5,790 nt of DNA from Candidatus Bathyarchaeota archaeon. GTDB lineage: Archaea > Thermoproteota > Bathyarchaeia > Bathyarchaeales > Bathyarchaeaceae. The translations under genes and the position numbers were made by a program. A model generated the notes under the pieces. The model did not search any database, was not told where the DNA came from, and worked only from the letters and a program-made list of their open reading frames with translations. This document shows, one piece after another, positions 1-5,790 of the stretch. Positions within the stretch are counted from its first letter, which is position 1. Every line of letters begins with the position of its first letter. The stretch is taken from NCBI GenBank assembly GCA_003662715.1, contig QMYO01000122.1, positions 1-5,790 on the forward strand, in the 5' to 3' direction.

Positions 1-100
1 CAATTATCCCTTTTCATTAGCGCAATATTAAAACCGGCAGCATAAACGAGAGTTTGAAAGAGCAGCTTCAGCTTTCTTCTAAGAGTGTTCTAAACTGTAG

Positions 101-109
101 AATTAAATA
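101..109 (+). promoter_or_regulatory. TATA-like promoter element for the BP74-like gene
   Basis: The A/T stretch AATTAAATA lies about 24 to 32 bases before the GTG start at 133. Archaeal TATA boxes are centred about 26 bases before the transcription start, so transcription would begin at or very near the start codon and give a leaderless or almost leaderless mRNA. This agrees with the absence of a good Shine-Dalgarno sequence in front of the GTG. The rest of 1-132 shows no gene on either strand. Confidence 0.4.
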
Positions 110-132
110 CCCCGCGCAGAAACTTCGAGACG

Positions 133-558
133 GTGAAGAGTTTGAAAAACTTAGTAATAACGGGTATTGCGTTGACTATGATAATTGGTTTGTCAGGCGC
201 GGTCATTTGGATGAATCAAATAGGCAAATCAAATCCGTTGAAGCACGACACTGACCGCTGGGCAGTGATAGAAGACATCAACCGCGACCGCATAGCCGTG
301 GAAACCGTAAGCGACGAAGTGTGGTCTCAGCTAACTCAATTAAATCAAAACGAAACTAGAATGTGGATTGGCGGAATAGTTAGCGATTACGATAATAAAT
401 GGGGCTTCCGCTTTGACCCTGAGACCATCACTGTCGCGGAAGTTACCGCGGAAGGACTCCAAGCCACCATCAGATACATAAGCGAAAACTTGGACTATTG
501 GTTAGGCGAGTGGGCATACGTTAACGCAAAGGTAATTGAAATACATTCTGGGCCATAA
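133..558 (+). CDS. Membrane-anchored small protein with BP74-like outer domain
   Basis: This 141-residue protein starts with GTG. Residues 1-5 are polar and basic, and residues 6-27 form one hydrophobic segment with no clear cleavage site, so it reads as an N-terminal anchor or uncleaved signal with the remainder outside the membrane. Residues 40-139 form a compact soluble domain. Its centre (residues 77-104) carries the pattern MWIGGIV, then WGFRFDPETI at 90-99, then an acidic helix (EVTAEGLQATIRYISENLD) and a final strand. From memory this order resembles the BP74 N-terminal-type domain, where a W-x-F-x-x-D-P-x-x-I core precedes a conserved E-containing helix; that assignment rests on pattern only. 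There are no cysteines and no catalytic signature. It is monocistronic, facing the GTPase gene tail to tail. Function is unknown. The start is chosen because it begins just before the hydrophobic segment and fits the TATA-like element upstream. Confidence 0.75.
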   Translation: MKSLKNLVITGIALTMIIGLSGAVIWMNQIGKSNPLKHDTDRWAVIEDINRDRIAVETVSDEVWSQLTQLNQNETRMWIGGIVSDYDNKWGFRFDPETITVAEVTAEGLQATIRYISENLDYWLGEWAYVNAKVIEIHSGP

Positions 559-572
559 ACCATAACTTGACC

Positions 573-578
573 ATTTTT
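573..578 (+). terminator. Possible T-run terminator after the BP74-like gene
   Basis: A run of five T begins 16 bases after the TAA stop at 556-558. Archaeal RNA polymerase can terminate at U-tracts without a hairpin, and a second run of four T follows at 607-610. No stable stem was seen in front of it. Confidence 0.3.
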
Positions 579-598
579 GCTTCGATTGTCTAAGTTCT

Positions 599-610
599 TG
601 AAAAAATTTT
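599..610 (-). terminator. Possible T-run terminator after the GTPase gene
   Basis: On the minus strand six consecutive T (complement of 601-606) lie about 36 bases past the GTPase stop at 642-644, preceded by AAAA. This suits U-tract termination in archaea and closes the convergent gap (559-641), which holds no gene. Confidence 0.35.
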
Positions 611-641
611 CCCACATGCTCTGCAAAAGCGCGTTGAATGT

Positions 642-1817
642 CTATTTCACATGAATCTCCACGGTGTCACCATCTTCGAGAACAAAAGAACCACCAACCT
701 TTTGAGGACTAAAGCGTAATCGCTTTGACCAAACTTTTGCATAAGAAAAATGCTCATAAAAATCGCTGTGAATCCGCTTCGCCAAATCCAAAATTGTGGA
801 GCCCCTTTTTATTGTAAAGGGCTTCTGAGAAGGCAACCTTTTGCTGGGCTCTTTCGTATAAACTCGAATTATGTTGAGCATCTCAAAGATTTCTGAACCA
901 ATCTTCTCAAGTCCAAACATGGTTTTGCAAGACACAGGAAAGATTTTCAGTTTTCCTCCAACAAAATCCTTCAGCTGCTCAACTCTTTTCTCAGCGTTAG
1001 GATGGTCAGCTTTGTTAGCTATGAGAATAGCAGGTCGATATACGGTGCTTTCGAAAATAGCGTCTTCAACATCGTCTAGGGCGGCTTTGCCTCTAATCTT
1101 AACAGTGGCATCATGTATACGATAGCTTTTGAAAAGCCGTTCCACATCCTTTGGAGTACAATCAACTAGGCTTCCGAGAACAACTATTCTAAATCCAGCG
1201 CCCACATGTTTCCGTTCAATTTCAACTCTGGCTTTAGGTTCTCGCGTGAATATTCTCGCTTTCTCTAATTCACGCAACGTCATAGAAAACTGCTCAACAG
1301 GGTCTTTGGACAAATCAACCATGAGTAGGAGCCCATCCGCATTTCTCGCCGCAGCTAAAGTCTGAAGCCCCCATGCTCCTCCATCAGCGGAACCCTCCAT
1401 TAAGGCTGGAGCCTCTACTATCTGAAACTGTAAGTCCTTGTACTGAAACATCCCTGGCGTTGGCTCCTTGGTTGTGTATGGATAATCAGAAATTTCCACT
1501 TTCGCGTTAGTTAAAAGGGAAAGGAGACTGCTTCGTCCCACATTGGTGGGTCCTAAAATAACGATTTGAGCGTCTCCTTCTTTTTCCACAAAGAATCTTG
1601 GTCCACCCTTTCCTACTTTCTTACTCTTTTTCTCAGCAATTTCCCTTCGAAGTATGGCAATTTTCCTCTTGACTTGAGCTCTCAGATTTTCTGTACCCTT
1701 ATGTTTGGGAACCAGACTTAGGAACTCTCGGAGTTTTTCAATTTTCTCTTGAGGACTTCTTGCCTGAGAAGCTTCTTCCCATTTGTGTTTCGCCTCTGCT
1801 GGAAGATTGGCGGGCAT
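642..1817 (-). CDS. DRG/Obg-like GTPase with C-terminal TGS domain
   Basis: This 391-residue protein belongs to the Obg-HflX superfamily, close to DRG proteins, which associate with ribosomes. Residues 1-70 are helical and basic with the motif VPKHKGTENL (36-45), like the helical lead region of DRG. The G domain starts at about 82. G1 is GPTNVGRSS (89-97); G2 threonines are T115/T116 in YPYTTKEP; the G3 position reads VEAPAL (134-139) instead of DxPG; G4 is NKAD (268-271); G5 is SCK (296-298). Between G3 and G4, residues about 198-262 match the DRG-type S5D2L insert (FKSYRIHDATVKIRG). Residues about 317-391 form a TGS domain ending EDGDTVEIHV. Arg replaces the P-loop Lys at 95, and G3 has lost its Asp and Gly, so GTP binding or hydrolysis may be altered. 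ATG at 1817 is preceded by GGAG eight bases upstream and opens with the family-typical MPANLPAEAK. The gene begins 69 bases after the winged-helix gene and has its own possible promoter. Family is confident; exact role is not. Confidence 0.92.
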   Translation of the reverse strand: MPANLPAEAKHKWEEASQARSPQEKIEKLREFLSLVPKHKGTENLRAQVKRKIAILRREIAEKKSKKVGKGGPRFFVEKEGDAQIVILGPTNVGRSSLLSLLTNAKVEISDYPYTTKEPTPGMFQYKDLQFQIVEAPALMEGSADGGAWGLQTLAAARNADGLLLMVDLSKDPVEQFSMTLRELEKARIFTREPKARVEIERKHVGAGFRIVVLGSLVDCTPKDVERLFKSYRIHDATVKIRGKAALDDVEDAIFESTVYRPAILIANKADHPNAEKRVEQLKDFVGGKLKIFPVSCKTMFGLEKIGSEIFEMLNIIRVYTKEPSKRLPSQKPFTIKRGSTILDLAKRIHSDFYEHFSYAKVWSKRLRFSPQKVGGSFVLEDGDTVEIHVK

Positions 1818-1862
1818 ATAGAGAACTCCAACTAGTAACAGATGTGAATTTTCAGACGCCCA

Positions 1863-1871
1863 TTTATTATA
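1863..1871 (-). promoter_or_regulatory. TATA-like promoter element for the GTPase gene
   Basis: The minus strand reads TATAATAAA about 46 to 54 bases before the ATG at 1817, with a second A/T block (ATAAATAA) at about 1874-1881. Transcription would start near 1840, giving a leader of roughly 23 bases that contains the GGAG ribosome binding site (1826-1829). It lies between the winged-helix stop and the GTPase start, so the GTPase may be transcribed on its own as well as by read-through. Confidence 0.4.
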
Positions 1872-1886
1872 GATTATTTATGGACT

Positions 1887-2126
1887 CTATGCTTCAATCT
1901 TATTTTCTATCAATTCGATTCTTCTTTTTCCTCTAGTGAACGTTGAAACGTAAATTTTACCCTCAATTTCCATGTTCATCAACGTCTTATTTACAATTCC
2001 AAACGTCATTTCTCCACCATGTTTTTCCTTTAACAAGTCATAGAGTTCTATGTCTGTTAAAGAACCTTTTTTCTTCAGAATCTCTACTATTGTTACGTAA
2101 AGCGGATGAGGTCTCCATGTTTTCAT
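1887..2126 (-). CDS. Small winged-helix domain protein
   Basis: This 79-residue protein is almost entirely one predicted winged helix-turn-helix. Residues 7-22 form helix 1 (HPLYVTIVEILKKKG), 24-36 helix 2 (TDIELYDLLKEKH), 41-56 the probable recognition helix (TFGIVNKTLMNMEIEGK), and 57-73 a two-strand wing with a basic turn (TRGKRR). Such folds bind DNA, or sometimes RNA or protein; nothing here shows a ligand-binding domain or metal-binding cysteines. ATG at 2126 has AAGGA six bases upstream. The gene starts 25 bases after the cdc48 stop, so co-transcription with cdc48 is likely. It could be a transcription factor acting on this cluster or a nucleic-acid-binding accessory of the translation machinery. 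The fold is a pattern-based call; the target is unknown. Confidence 0.85.
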   Translation of the reverse strand: MKTWRPHPLYVTIVEILKKKGSLTDIELYDLLKEKHGGEMTFGIVNKTLMNMEIEGKIYVSTFTRGKRRIELIENKIEA

Positions 2127-2151
2127 AGATATTCCTTCAATCCTCTAGTCA

Positions 2152-4323
2152 CTACGCGACGGGAGTAGTAGGTTTCTGTACTCGTCTAATCTGTTTAAGG
2201 AAGTTTCTATACCACGTATCCATGTCAGAAGATACGCTTGGACCAATTTTTTTCATCGCTTCTTGGAAGTCAGCAAAAGTAACCACATTGGATTTGAAAT
2301 CTTTACGTAAAGCGTTTAAAGCCGCTTCTCTGCAAAGAGCTTCGATATCAGCTCCAGAATAGCTCTTCGTCATTTCAGCTAAACGAGTTAAGTCTACATC
2401 CTTTGCCAACGGCATCTCTTTCGTGTAAAGCTTGAAGATTTCTAACCTAGCTTTCTGGTCTGGTTCTGGAACATAAATTAGCCTGTCAAATCTTCCTGGT
2501 CGAAGAATCGCAGGATCTATAATGTCTGGTCTGTTTGTAGCAGCGATAACCACTATGTCCTCTAGAGCTAGTATTCCATCCATCTCGGTGAGAAGTTGAC
2601 TGATAACACGTTCTGTTACACCGCTGTCGGCATAGCCCATTCCTCTTCTAGGCACTAATGAGTCAATTTCATCAAAGAAAATCACTGCTGGAGCAGCCAT
2701 TCTTCCCTTCCTAAACACTTCTCGAATAGCCTTTTCTGACTCTCCAACCCACTTAGAAAAGACCTCTGGGCCTTTTATGGTGATGAAGTTTGCTTCGCTC
2801 TCGGTGGCAACAGCCCTTGCCAGCAGTGTTTTTCCACATCCCGGCGGCCCGAAAAGTAGAATGCCTTTTGGTGGGCGTATTCCCATCCTCTTAAAGACCT
2901 CTGGGTTTTTCATCGGCCATTCCACGGCTTCTCTGAGCTCTTTTTTCACCTCTTCTAAACCACCTATCTGGTTCCAGCGAACCGTAGGCACTTCTATGTA
3001 TACTTCTCTCATGGCGGTCGGTGTGATTTCTTTATATGCATTTGTGAAGTCTTCCATTCGAATCTCCATTTTTTCCAACACACTAGGTGGAATCCGCTCT
3101 TCTTCAAGGTTTATTTCGGGCAAATATCGCCGCAGAGCCTTCATGGCAGTTTCACGGCACAACGCAGCTAAGTCTGCTCCAGTGTAGCCATGGGTCATCG
3201 TAGCAAGCTTTTTCAAATCAACATCCTCAGCTAGTGGCATTCCCCTTGTATGAATCTGCAGTATCTCATATCGGGCACTCTTGTCTGGAACTCCAATTTC
3301 TATTTCGCGATCAAACCTTCCCGGTCTTCGAAGAGCAGGGTCCAAAGCGTCTGGCCTATTGGTTGCGCCGATTACGATGAGGTTTCCTCTTCCTGCTAAG
3401 CCGTCCATTAACGCGAGAAGCTGGGCGACTACTCTTCTTTCCACTTCGCCCGTAACTTCCTCTCGTTTCGGCGCGATGGCATCTAGCTCATCAATGAAAA
3501 TTATGCTAGGAGAGTTTTTCTGAGCTTGCTGAAACATTTCGCGGAGGCGGGCTTCTGACTCGCCGTAAAATTTGCTCATGATTTCTGGACCGTTTATGGA
3601 GAAGAAGTTGGCTTCTGACTCGTTTGCCACTGCTCTTGCCAGCAGTGTTTTTCCACATCCCGGCGGTCCGTGTAGGAGCACTCCTTTTGGCGGTTCTATC
3701 CCTAGTCTCTGGAAGAGTTCAGGGTGTCGCAGTGGAAGCTCCACCATTTCCCGTATTCTTTGAATCTCTTCGTGGAGTCCTCCTATGTCTTCGTAGGTGG
3801 TGCGTGGCACGCCCTTAGCTTCAGGTGTAGGTTCAGTTAGAATTTGGATGTTTGTTTCGTAGGTCATTCTTACAATTCCGCGTGGGCGGGTTTTGGTCAC
3901 TGTGAAAGGTATGGCTTGACCCAGCATCATGACGAGGGTGACGTCTCCCTCTACAAATGTTCTTTCCATGAGTCTGGTTTTGACGAAATTTGTGAAGTCT
4001 TCATCAACGTTTAGTCGCATGTTAACGGGGGATAAAACAACGCTTATCGCATTCTTTACGTTTGCTCGGCGAACTATCACGTATTCGTTTATGGCTACCC
4101 CTGCATTTTTGCGGGTGAAACCGTCGATTCGCAGGATGGCTCGCCCTTGGTCTTCAGAGTAGGCGGGCCAAGCTATTGCTGATGTGGCTCTTTTTCCCAC
4201 AATTTCGATAACGTCTCCTGCTGAGATACCTAATTTTTGCATGGTTTTTTGGTCTATTCTGGCGATTCCTCTGCCTACGTCGCGTTGCCGTGCGTCTCCG
4301 ACTCTTAGTTGAACTTCACTCAC
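2152..4323 (-). CDS. cdc48: Cdc48/VAT-type AAA+ ATPase (p97 homologue)
   Basis: This 723-residue cytosolic protein is a hexameric double-ring unfoldase of the p97/Cdc48/VAT family, which uses ATP to pull apart folded proteins and complexes. The N domain spans about 1-165 (double-psi barrel, then Nc subdomain). Ring D1: Walker A GPPGCGKT (219-226), pore loop KFYGESE (251-257), Walker B IIFIDE (274-279), sensor N322, arginine fingers R336 and R339. Ring D2: Walker A GPPGCGKT (492-499), pore loop KWVGESE (524-530), Walker B VIFFDE (547-552), sensor N597, arginine fingers R611 and R614. All catalytic residues of both rings are present, so both should be active. Length is normal for archaeal Cdc48. 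Oddities are a Cys in the D1 Walker A (usually Thr in D1), a perfect 32-base repeat at the two Walker A regions, and a C-terminus ending KPTTPVA without an HbYX proteasome-docking tail. The GTG start has GAGGAAGG seven bases upstream. It lies between EF-1beta and the winged-helix gene. Confidence 0.97.
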   Translation of the reverse strand: MSEVQLRVGDARQRDVGRGIARIDQKTMQKLGISAGDVIEIVGKRATSAIAWPAYSEDQGRAILRIDGFTRKNAGVAINEYVIVRRANVKNAISVVLSPVNMRLNVDEDFTNFVKTRLMERTFVEGDVTLVMMLGQAIPFTVTKTRPRGIVRMTYETNIQILTEPTPEAKGVPRTTYEDIGGLHEEIQRIREMVELPLRHPELFQRLGIEPPKGVLLHGPPGCGKTLLARAVANESEANFFSINGPEIMSKFYGESEARLREMFQQAQKNSPSIIFIDELDAIAPKREEVTGEVERRVVAQLLALMDGLAGRGNLIVIGATNRPDALDPALRRPGRFDREIEIGVPDKSARYEILQIHTRGMPLAEDVDLKKLATMTHGYTGADLAALCRETAMKALRRYLPEINLEEERIPPSVLEKMEIRMEDFTNAYKEITPTAMREVYIEVPTVRWNQIGGLEEVKKELREAVEWPMKNPEVFKRMGIRPPKGILLFGPPGCGKTLLARAVATESEANFITIKGPEVFSKWVGESEKAIREVFRKGRMAAPAVIFFDEIDSLVPRRGMGYADSGVTERVISQLLTEMDGILALEDIVVIAATNRPDIIDPAILRPGRFDRLIYVPEPDQKARLEIFKLYTKEMPLAKDVDLTRLAEMTKSYSGADIEALCREAALNALRKDFKSNVVTFADFQEAMKKIGPSVSSDMDTWYRNFLKQIRRVQKPTTPVA
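2816..2847. repeat. 32-base direct repeat inside cdc48, D2 copy
   Basis: This stretch encodes residues [10 protein letters not shown] plus the first two bases of an Arg codon in the D2 Walker A. It is identical base for base to 3635-3666 in D1, including all ten synonymous positions, while sequence on both sides differs at many silent sites. Confidence 0.85.
3635..3666. repeat. 32-base direct repeat inside cdc48, D1 copy
   Basis: This is the D1 copy of the identical block at 2816-2847, in the same orientation and reading frame, 819 bases away. It is an internal coding repeat between paralogous AAA domains, not a mobile element. Confidence 0.85.
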
Positions 4324-4381
4324 GTCTTAACCTTCCTCATGTAAGTTTTGAAAGTCCTATCTCTCGAAAGAATCAACTTCC

Positions 4382-4389
4382 TATATAAA
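4382..4389 (-). promoter_or_regulatory. TATA box for cdc48
   Basis: The minus strand reads TTTATATA, a strong archaeal TATA match, 59 to 66 bases before the GTG start at 4323 and 11 bases after the EF-1beta stop. Predicted transcription start is near 4360, leaving a leader of about 35 bases with the GAGGAAGG ribosome binding site (4331-4338). This indicates that cdc48 has its own promoter in addition to possible read-through from EF-1beta. Confidence 0.55.
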
Positions 4390-4400
4390 CTTTAAATGAA

Positions 4401-4670
4401 CTAAACTCTTCGAACCATCAATGTCTCCATCTGGCTGATTTCATCAATTTTTTGTAATTGTTTCTCCACATCATCTAAGCCACCGGATTTTTCTTCAGGA
4501 ATAACAATGTGAGCGATTAGTGCTGTGAGACCGAAAGCTATGGGTTCTTCACTAAATTTATAGACTGAAGCAAATTTTGGCAGTTCTTTCTCTATTTTCT
4601 TTTTCAACAGGTTGAGGTCTGTGGTAACGTCAGATGGAAGTATTTTCATAGAAACTAACACTTTTGCCAT
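4401..4670 (-). CDS. ef1b: Elongation factor 1-beta (archaeal aEF1B)
   Basis: This 89-residue protein is the archaeal guanine-nucleotide exchange factor for EF-1alpha: it releases GDP so that EF-1alpha can rebind GTP and carry another aminoacyl-tRNA to the ribosome. It is one ferredoxin-like domain. The start MAKVLVSMKILPSD (1-14), the hallmark EEPIAFGLTALIAHIVIPEE (41-60), and the final strand ending METLMVRRV all fit the family, as does the length (usually about 90). ATG at 4670 is chosen because GAGG stands seven bases upstream and the family begins MxKVLV. An in-frame ATG at 4676 would sit only two or three bases from the ribosome binding site, and extension to 4742 would run into the zinc-ribbon gene. 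The gene starts 14 bases after the zinc-ribbon stop, a pairing conserved in many archaea, and the two are almost certainly one transcript. Confidence 0.96.
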   Translation of the reverse strand: MAKVLVSMKILPSDVTTDLNLLKKKIEKELPKFASVYKFSEEPIAFGLTALIAHIVIPEEKSGGLDDVEKQLQKIDEISQMETLMVRRV

Positions 4671-4684
4671 GTTCATTCCTCTTT

Positions 4685-4876
4685 TTATGGTCCTGTGAAG
4701 CCGCATTTTGGGCAGCGATATGGTCTTCCGAACTTTCGGCATTTAGAGCAGCGCCAAATGACTATTTCTCCACAGTTTGGACATGAAAACTTGGTTGCTT
4801 CTGTTCCAGGCGATATGATTCGATGGCATGAAGTACACGTGGGGATGGCTACGGTGGTGGTCGCTCTTTCGCTCAT
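4685..4876 (-). CDS. CPxCG zinc-ribbon protein linked to EF-1beta
   Basis: This 63-residue protein has eight cysteines in four CxxC pairs: C14/C17, C32/C35, C43/C46 and C55/C58. The second and fourth pairs are the CPxCG knuckles CPNCG and CPKCG. That suits two zinc sites in a small double zinc ribbon. It matches the archaeal family described as a Zn-ribbon RNA-binding protein thought to act in translation (COG2888, which includes Haloferax HVO_2753), commonly encoded directly before EF-1beta, as here. The exact molecular role is unsettled. ATG at 4876 has a strong GAGGTG ribosome binding site (4882-4887) five bases upstream. It is the first gene of the minus-strand block, with a TATA-like element about 40 to 48 bases before the start. 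Residues 1-12 are a polar tail without cysteines. Confidence 0.93.
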   Translation of the reverse strand: MSERATTTVAIPTCTSCHRIISPGTEATKFSCPNCGEIVIWRCSKCRKFGRPYRCPKCGFTGP

Positions 4877-4915
4877 AACTGCACCTCAAAGGTGATTCGG
4901 TATACCCTATACTTC

Positions 4916-4924
4916 CTTATATGT
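4916..4924 (-). promoter_or_regulatory. Probable promoter of the zinc-ribbon/EF-1beta transcript
   Basis: The minus strand reads CATATAAG, placing transcription start near 4894 and giving a leader of about 17 bases that carries the GAGGTG site. A second candidate, GTATAAAG with purine-rich AAAGG before it, lies farther upstream (complement of about 4941-4948) and would give a leader near 42 bases. Which is used cannot be decided from sequence alone. Confidence 0.45.
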
Positions 4925-4993
4925 GCTATGTTCGCTTTTTCTTTATACCCTTTCTATAATAGATGAATGATGGAAAGGAGAGAAGTTTAGAAA

Positions 4994-5009
4994 GCGGAAT
5001 TGTTTAAAG
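4994..5009 (+). promoter_or_regulatory. Probable BRE/TATA promoter of the reductase gene
   Basis: GTTTAAAG at 5002-5009 is a good archaeal TATA box and is preceded by the purine-rich GCGGAAT, which could be the TFB recognition element. Transcription would start near 5034 and leave a leader of about 38 bases containing the GAGAGGAAG ribosome binding site. The divergent region 4877-5071 otherwise holds only the opposing promoter and no convincing gene. Confidence 0.45.
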
Positions 5010-5071
5010 TCGTTTTCAAAAGATTAGATGTGGACTCTGCTTTGAAATGTTTAACGTAGAGAGGAAGAAAC

Positions 5072-5790
5072 GTGAACAAAAAAGTCGACGTCATCGTGGT
5101 TGGAGGCGGAGCGTGTGGCTCCTTCTCAGCTATGACAGCTGCAAAATTGGGCGCTGAAGTGATAGTGTGCGAAGAGCATAAGGAAATAGGCGTCCCAGAA
5201 CACTGTGCAGGTCACATCAGCATCAGCGGCTTAAAACGTTTAGAACTGAGTTTGCCAAAGAAGGTTGTGGAGAACGAGATTAAAGGGGCTATTTTCTATT
5301 CTCCATCCGGGAAAGAGTTCACGATTAGATGCTCCTCACCAGTAACTTATGTTATCAATAGGCAGCTTTTGGATAAACACCTTGCAACTCTTGCTGAAGA
5401 GGCTGGTGCGCAGTACCTTTTAGAGTCAAGGGCAGAATCATTTCTTTTAGACTCAAATTTTGTTAAAGGCGTCACAATTAGGAGGAGAGGAGTTAAAGAA
5501 ACCTTAATGTCCAGCCTCGTAATCGATGCTGAAGGCTGCTCATCGGTTTTATTGAAGAAAGCTGGGTTGCAAACGCTGGATAGGTCCATGGTTGTCCATG
5601 CGATTGAGGCGGAAGTGGACCAGGTGAAAGATATAGATGGGGACATGGTGGAGGTATATCTCGGCAGAAAATATGCTCCAGACTTTTTTGTATGGGTCAT
5701 CCCGAAAAGAGACGGCTCAGCCAAAATAGGTCTAGCCGCAAAAACAGGCGACCCCCGAGAATATCTGCACCGATTCATGCACAATCATCC
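5072..5790 (+). CDS. Geranylgeranyl-reductase-family flavoprotein, partial (3' end off window)
   Basis: The first 239 codons are present and the frame is still open at the window edge; family members are usually around 350 to 460 residues. The protein is an FAD-dependent oxidoreductase of the geranylgeranyl reductase family (COG0644). Archaeal members saturate the isoprenoid chains of membrane lipids, though others act on quinones or pigments. Residues 6-16 (DVIVVGGGACG) form the FAD dinucleotide-binding motif, with acidic E34/E35 ending the second strand as ribose ligand. PEHCAG (42-47) holds the conserved active-site region cysteine C45. DAEGCSS (152-158) is the second FAD contact. PDFFVWVIP (203-211) sits where family members carry PxxYxWxFP, with Tyr replaced by Phe and the later Phe by Ile. 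GTG at 5072 is supported by GAGG seven bases upstream and by the FAD motif starting at residue 6. It is transcribed divergently from the EF-1beta block. Family is secure; lipid saturation as the exact role is inference. Confidence 0.9.
   Translation, partial: MNKKVDVIVVGGGACGSFSAMTAAKLGAEVIVCEEHKEIGVPEHCAGHISISGLKRLELSLPKKVVENEIKGAIFYSPSGKEFTIRCSSPVTYVINRQLLDKHLATLAEEAGAQYLLESRAESFLLDSNFVKGVTIRRRGVKETLMSSLVIDAEGCSSVLLKKAGLQTLDRSMVVHAIEAEVDQVKDIDGDMVEVYLGRKYAPDFFVWVIPKRDGSAKIGLAAKTGDPREYLHRFMHNH

Noticed and set aside
49..147. Eleven-base direct repeat AGAGTTTGAAA at 49-59 and 137-147
   Set aside because: Short, A/T-rich, one copy is inside coding sequence, and there is no element between the copies, so chance is the simplest explanation.
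54..254. Open frame starting TTG at 54 overlapping the BP74-like gene
   Set aside because: It has no recognisable domain, no ribosome binding site, and overlaps the better-supported frame that has a hydrophobic segment and a domain-like core.
2777..4162. Several plus-strand open frames opposite cdc48
   Set aside because: They lie antisense to conserved AAA+ motifs, have no ribosome binding sites or known domains, and two of them share sequence only because the D1 and D2 Walker A regions repeat.
4320..4340. Six-codon mini-ORF (ATG at 4340, TGA overlapping the cdc48 GTG) as a translation-coupling leader
   Set aside because: Its own start has no ribosome binding site and its body is the ribosome binding site of cdc48, so the overlap is probably chance.
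4671..4742. Upstream extension of EF-1beta by 24 residues
   Set aside because: It would overlap the 3' end of the zinc-ribbon gene, lacks family similarity, and the internal ATG at 4670 has correct ribosome binding site spacing and the family N-terminus.
4963..5007. Fourteen-codon ORF in the divergent region
   Set aside because: No ribosome binding site, and it ends inside the probable TATA box of the reductase gene.
5347..5784. 145-codon minus-strand open frame opposite the reductase
   Set aside because: The plus strand here encodes clear FAD and family motifs; the opposite frame is Ser- and Thr-rich with no recognisable domain, typical of an antisense shadow.

Overview
The window looks like archaeal core-genome DNA. 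The evidence is a two-ring Cdc48/VAT-type AAA+ ATPase, an archaeal-length elongation factor 1-beta paired with its usual CPxCG zinc-ribbon partner, a DRG-like GTPase of the MPANLPAEA type with a TGS domain, and a geranylgeranyl-reductase-family flavoenzyme. Promoters are TATA-like with G/A-rich ribosome binding sites, and there are no bacterial -35/-10 pairs. The gene set points to the Thermoproteota side (for example Bathyarchaeia or relatives), but the lineage is an inference and was not tested. No mobile element, CRISPR array, rRNA or tRNA was seen.

Layout from left to right: (1) a short plus-strand gene (133-558) for a membrane-anchored small protein whose outer domain resembles BP74-type domains; (2) a convergent gap with T-runs; (3) a long minus-strand block, read right to left: zinc ribbon (4876-4685), EF-1beta (4670-4401), Cdc48 (4323-2152), a small winged-helix protein (2126-1887) and a TGS-domain GTPase (1817-642); (4) a 195-base divergent promoter region (4877-5071); (5) a plus-strand FAD-dependent reductase starting with GTG at 5072 and cut by the window end.

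The minus-strand block is a translation and protein-quality-control cluster. EF-1beta recharges EF-1alpha with GTP, the zinc ribbon is its conserved neighbour, Cdc48 unfolds or extracts proteins, and the GTPase belongs to a ribosome-linked superfamily. Short gaps (14 bases zinc ribbon/EF-1beta, 25 bases Cdc48/winged helix) suggest shared transcripts. Separate TATA-like elements before Cdc48 and before the GTPase suggest they can also be transcribed independently.

No wholly new system is evident. The most notable details are a GTPase whose P-loop lysine is arginine and whose G3 motif is degenerate, a 32-base perfect repeat between the two Walker A regions of cdc48 that suggests internal gene conversion, a Cdc48 tail without the proteasome-docking motif, and the membrane-anchored BP74-like protein.
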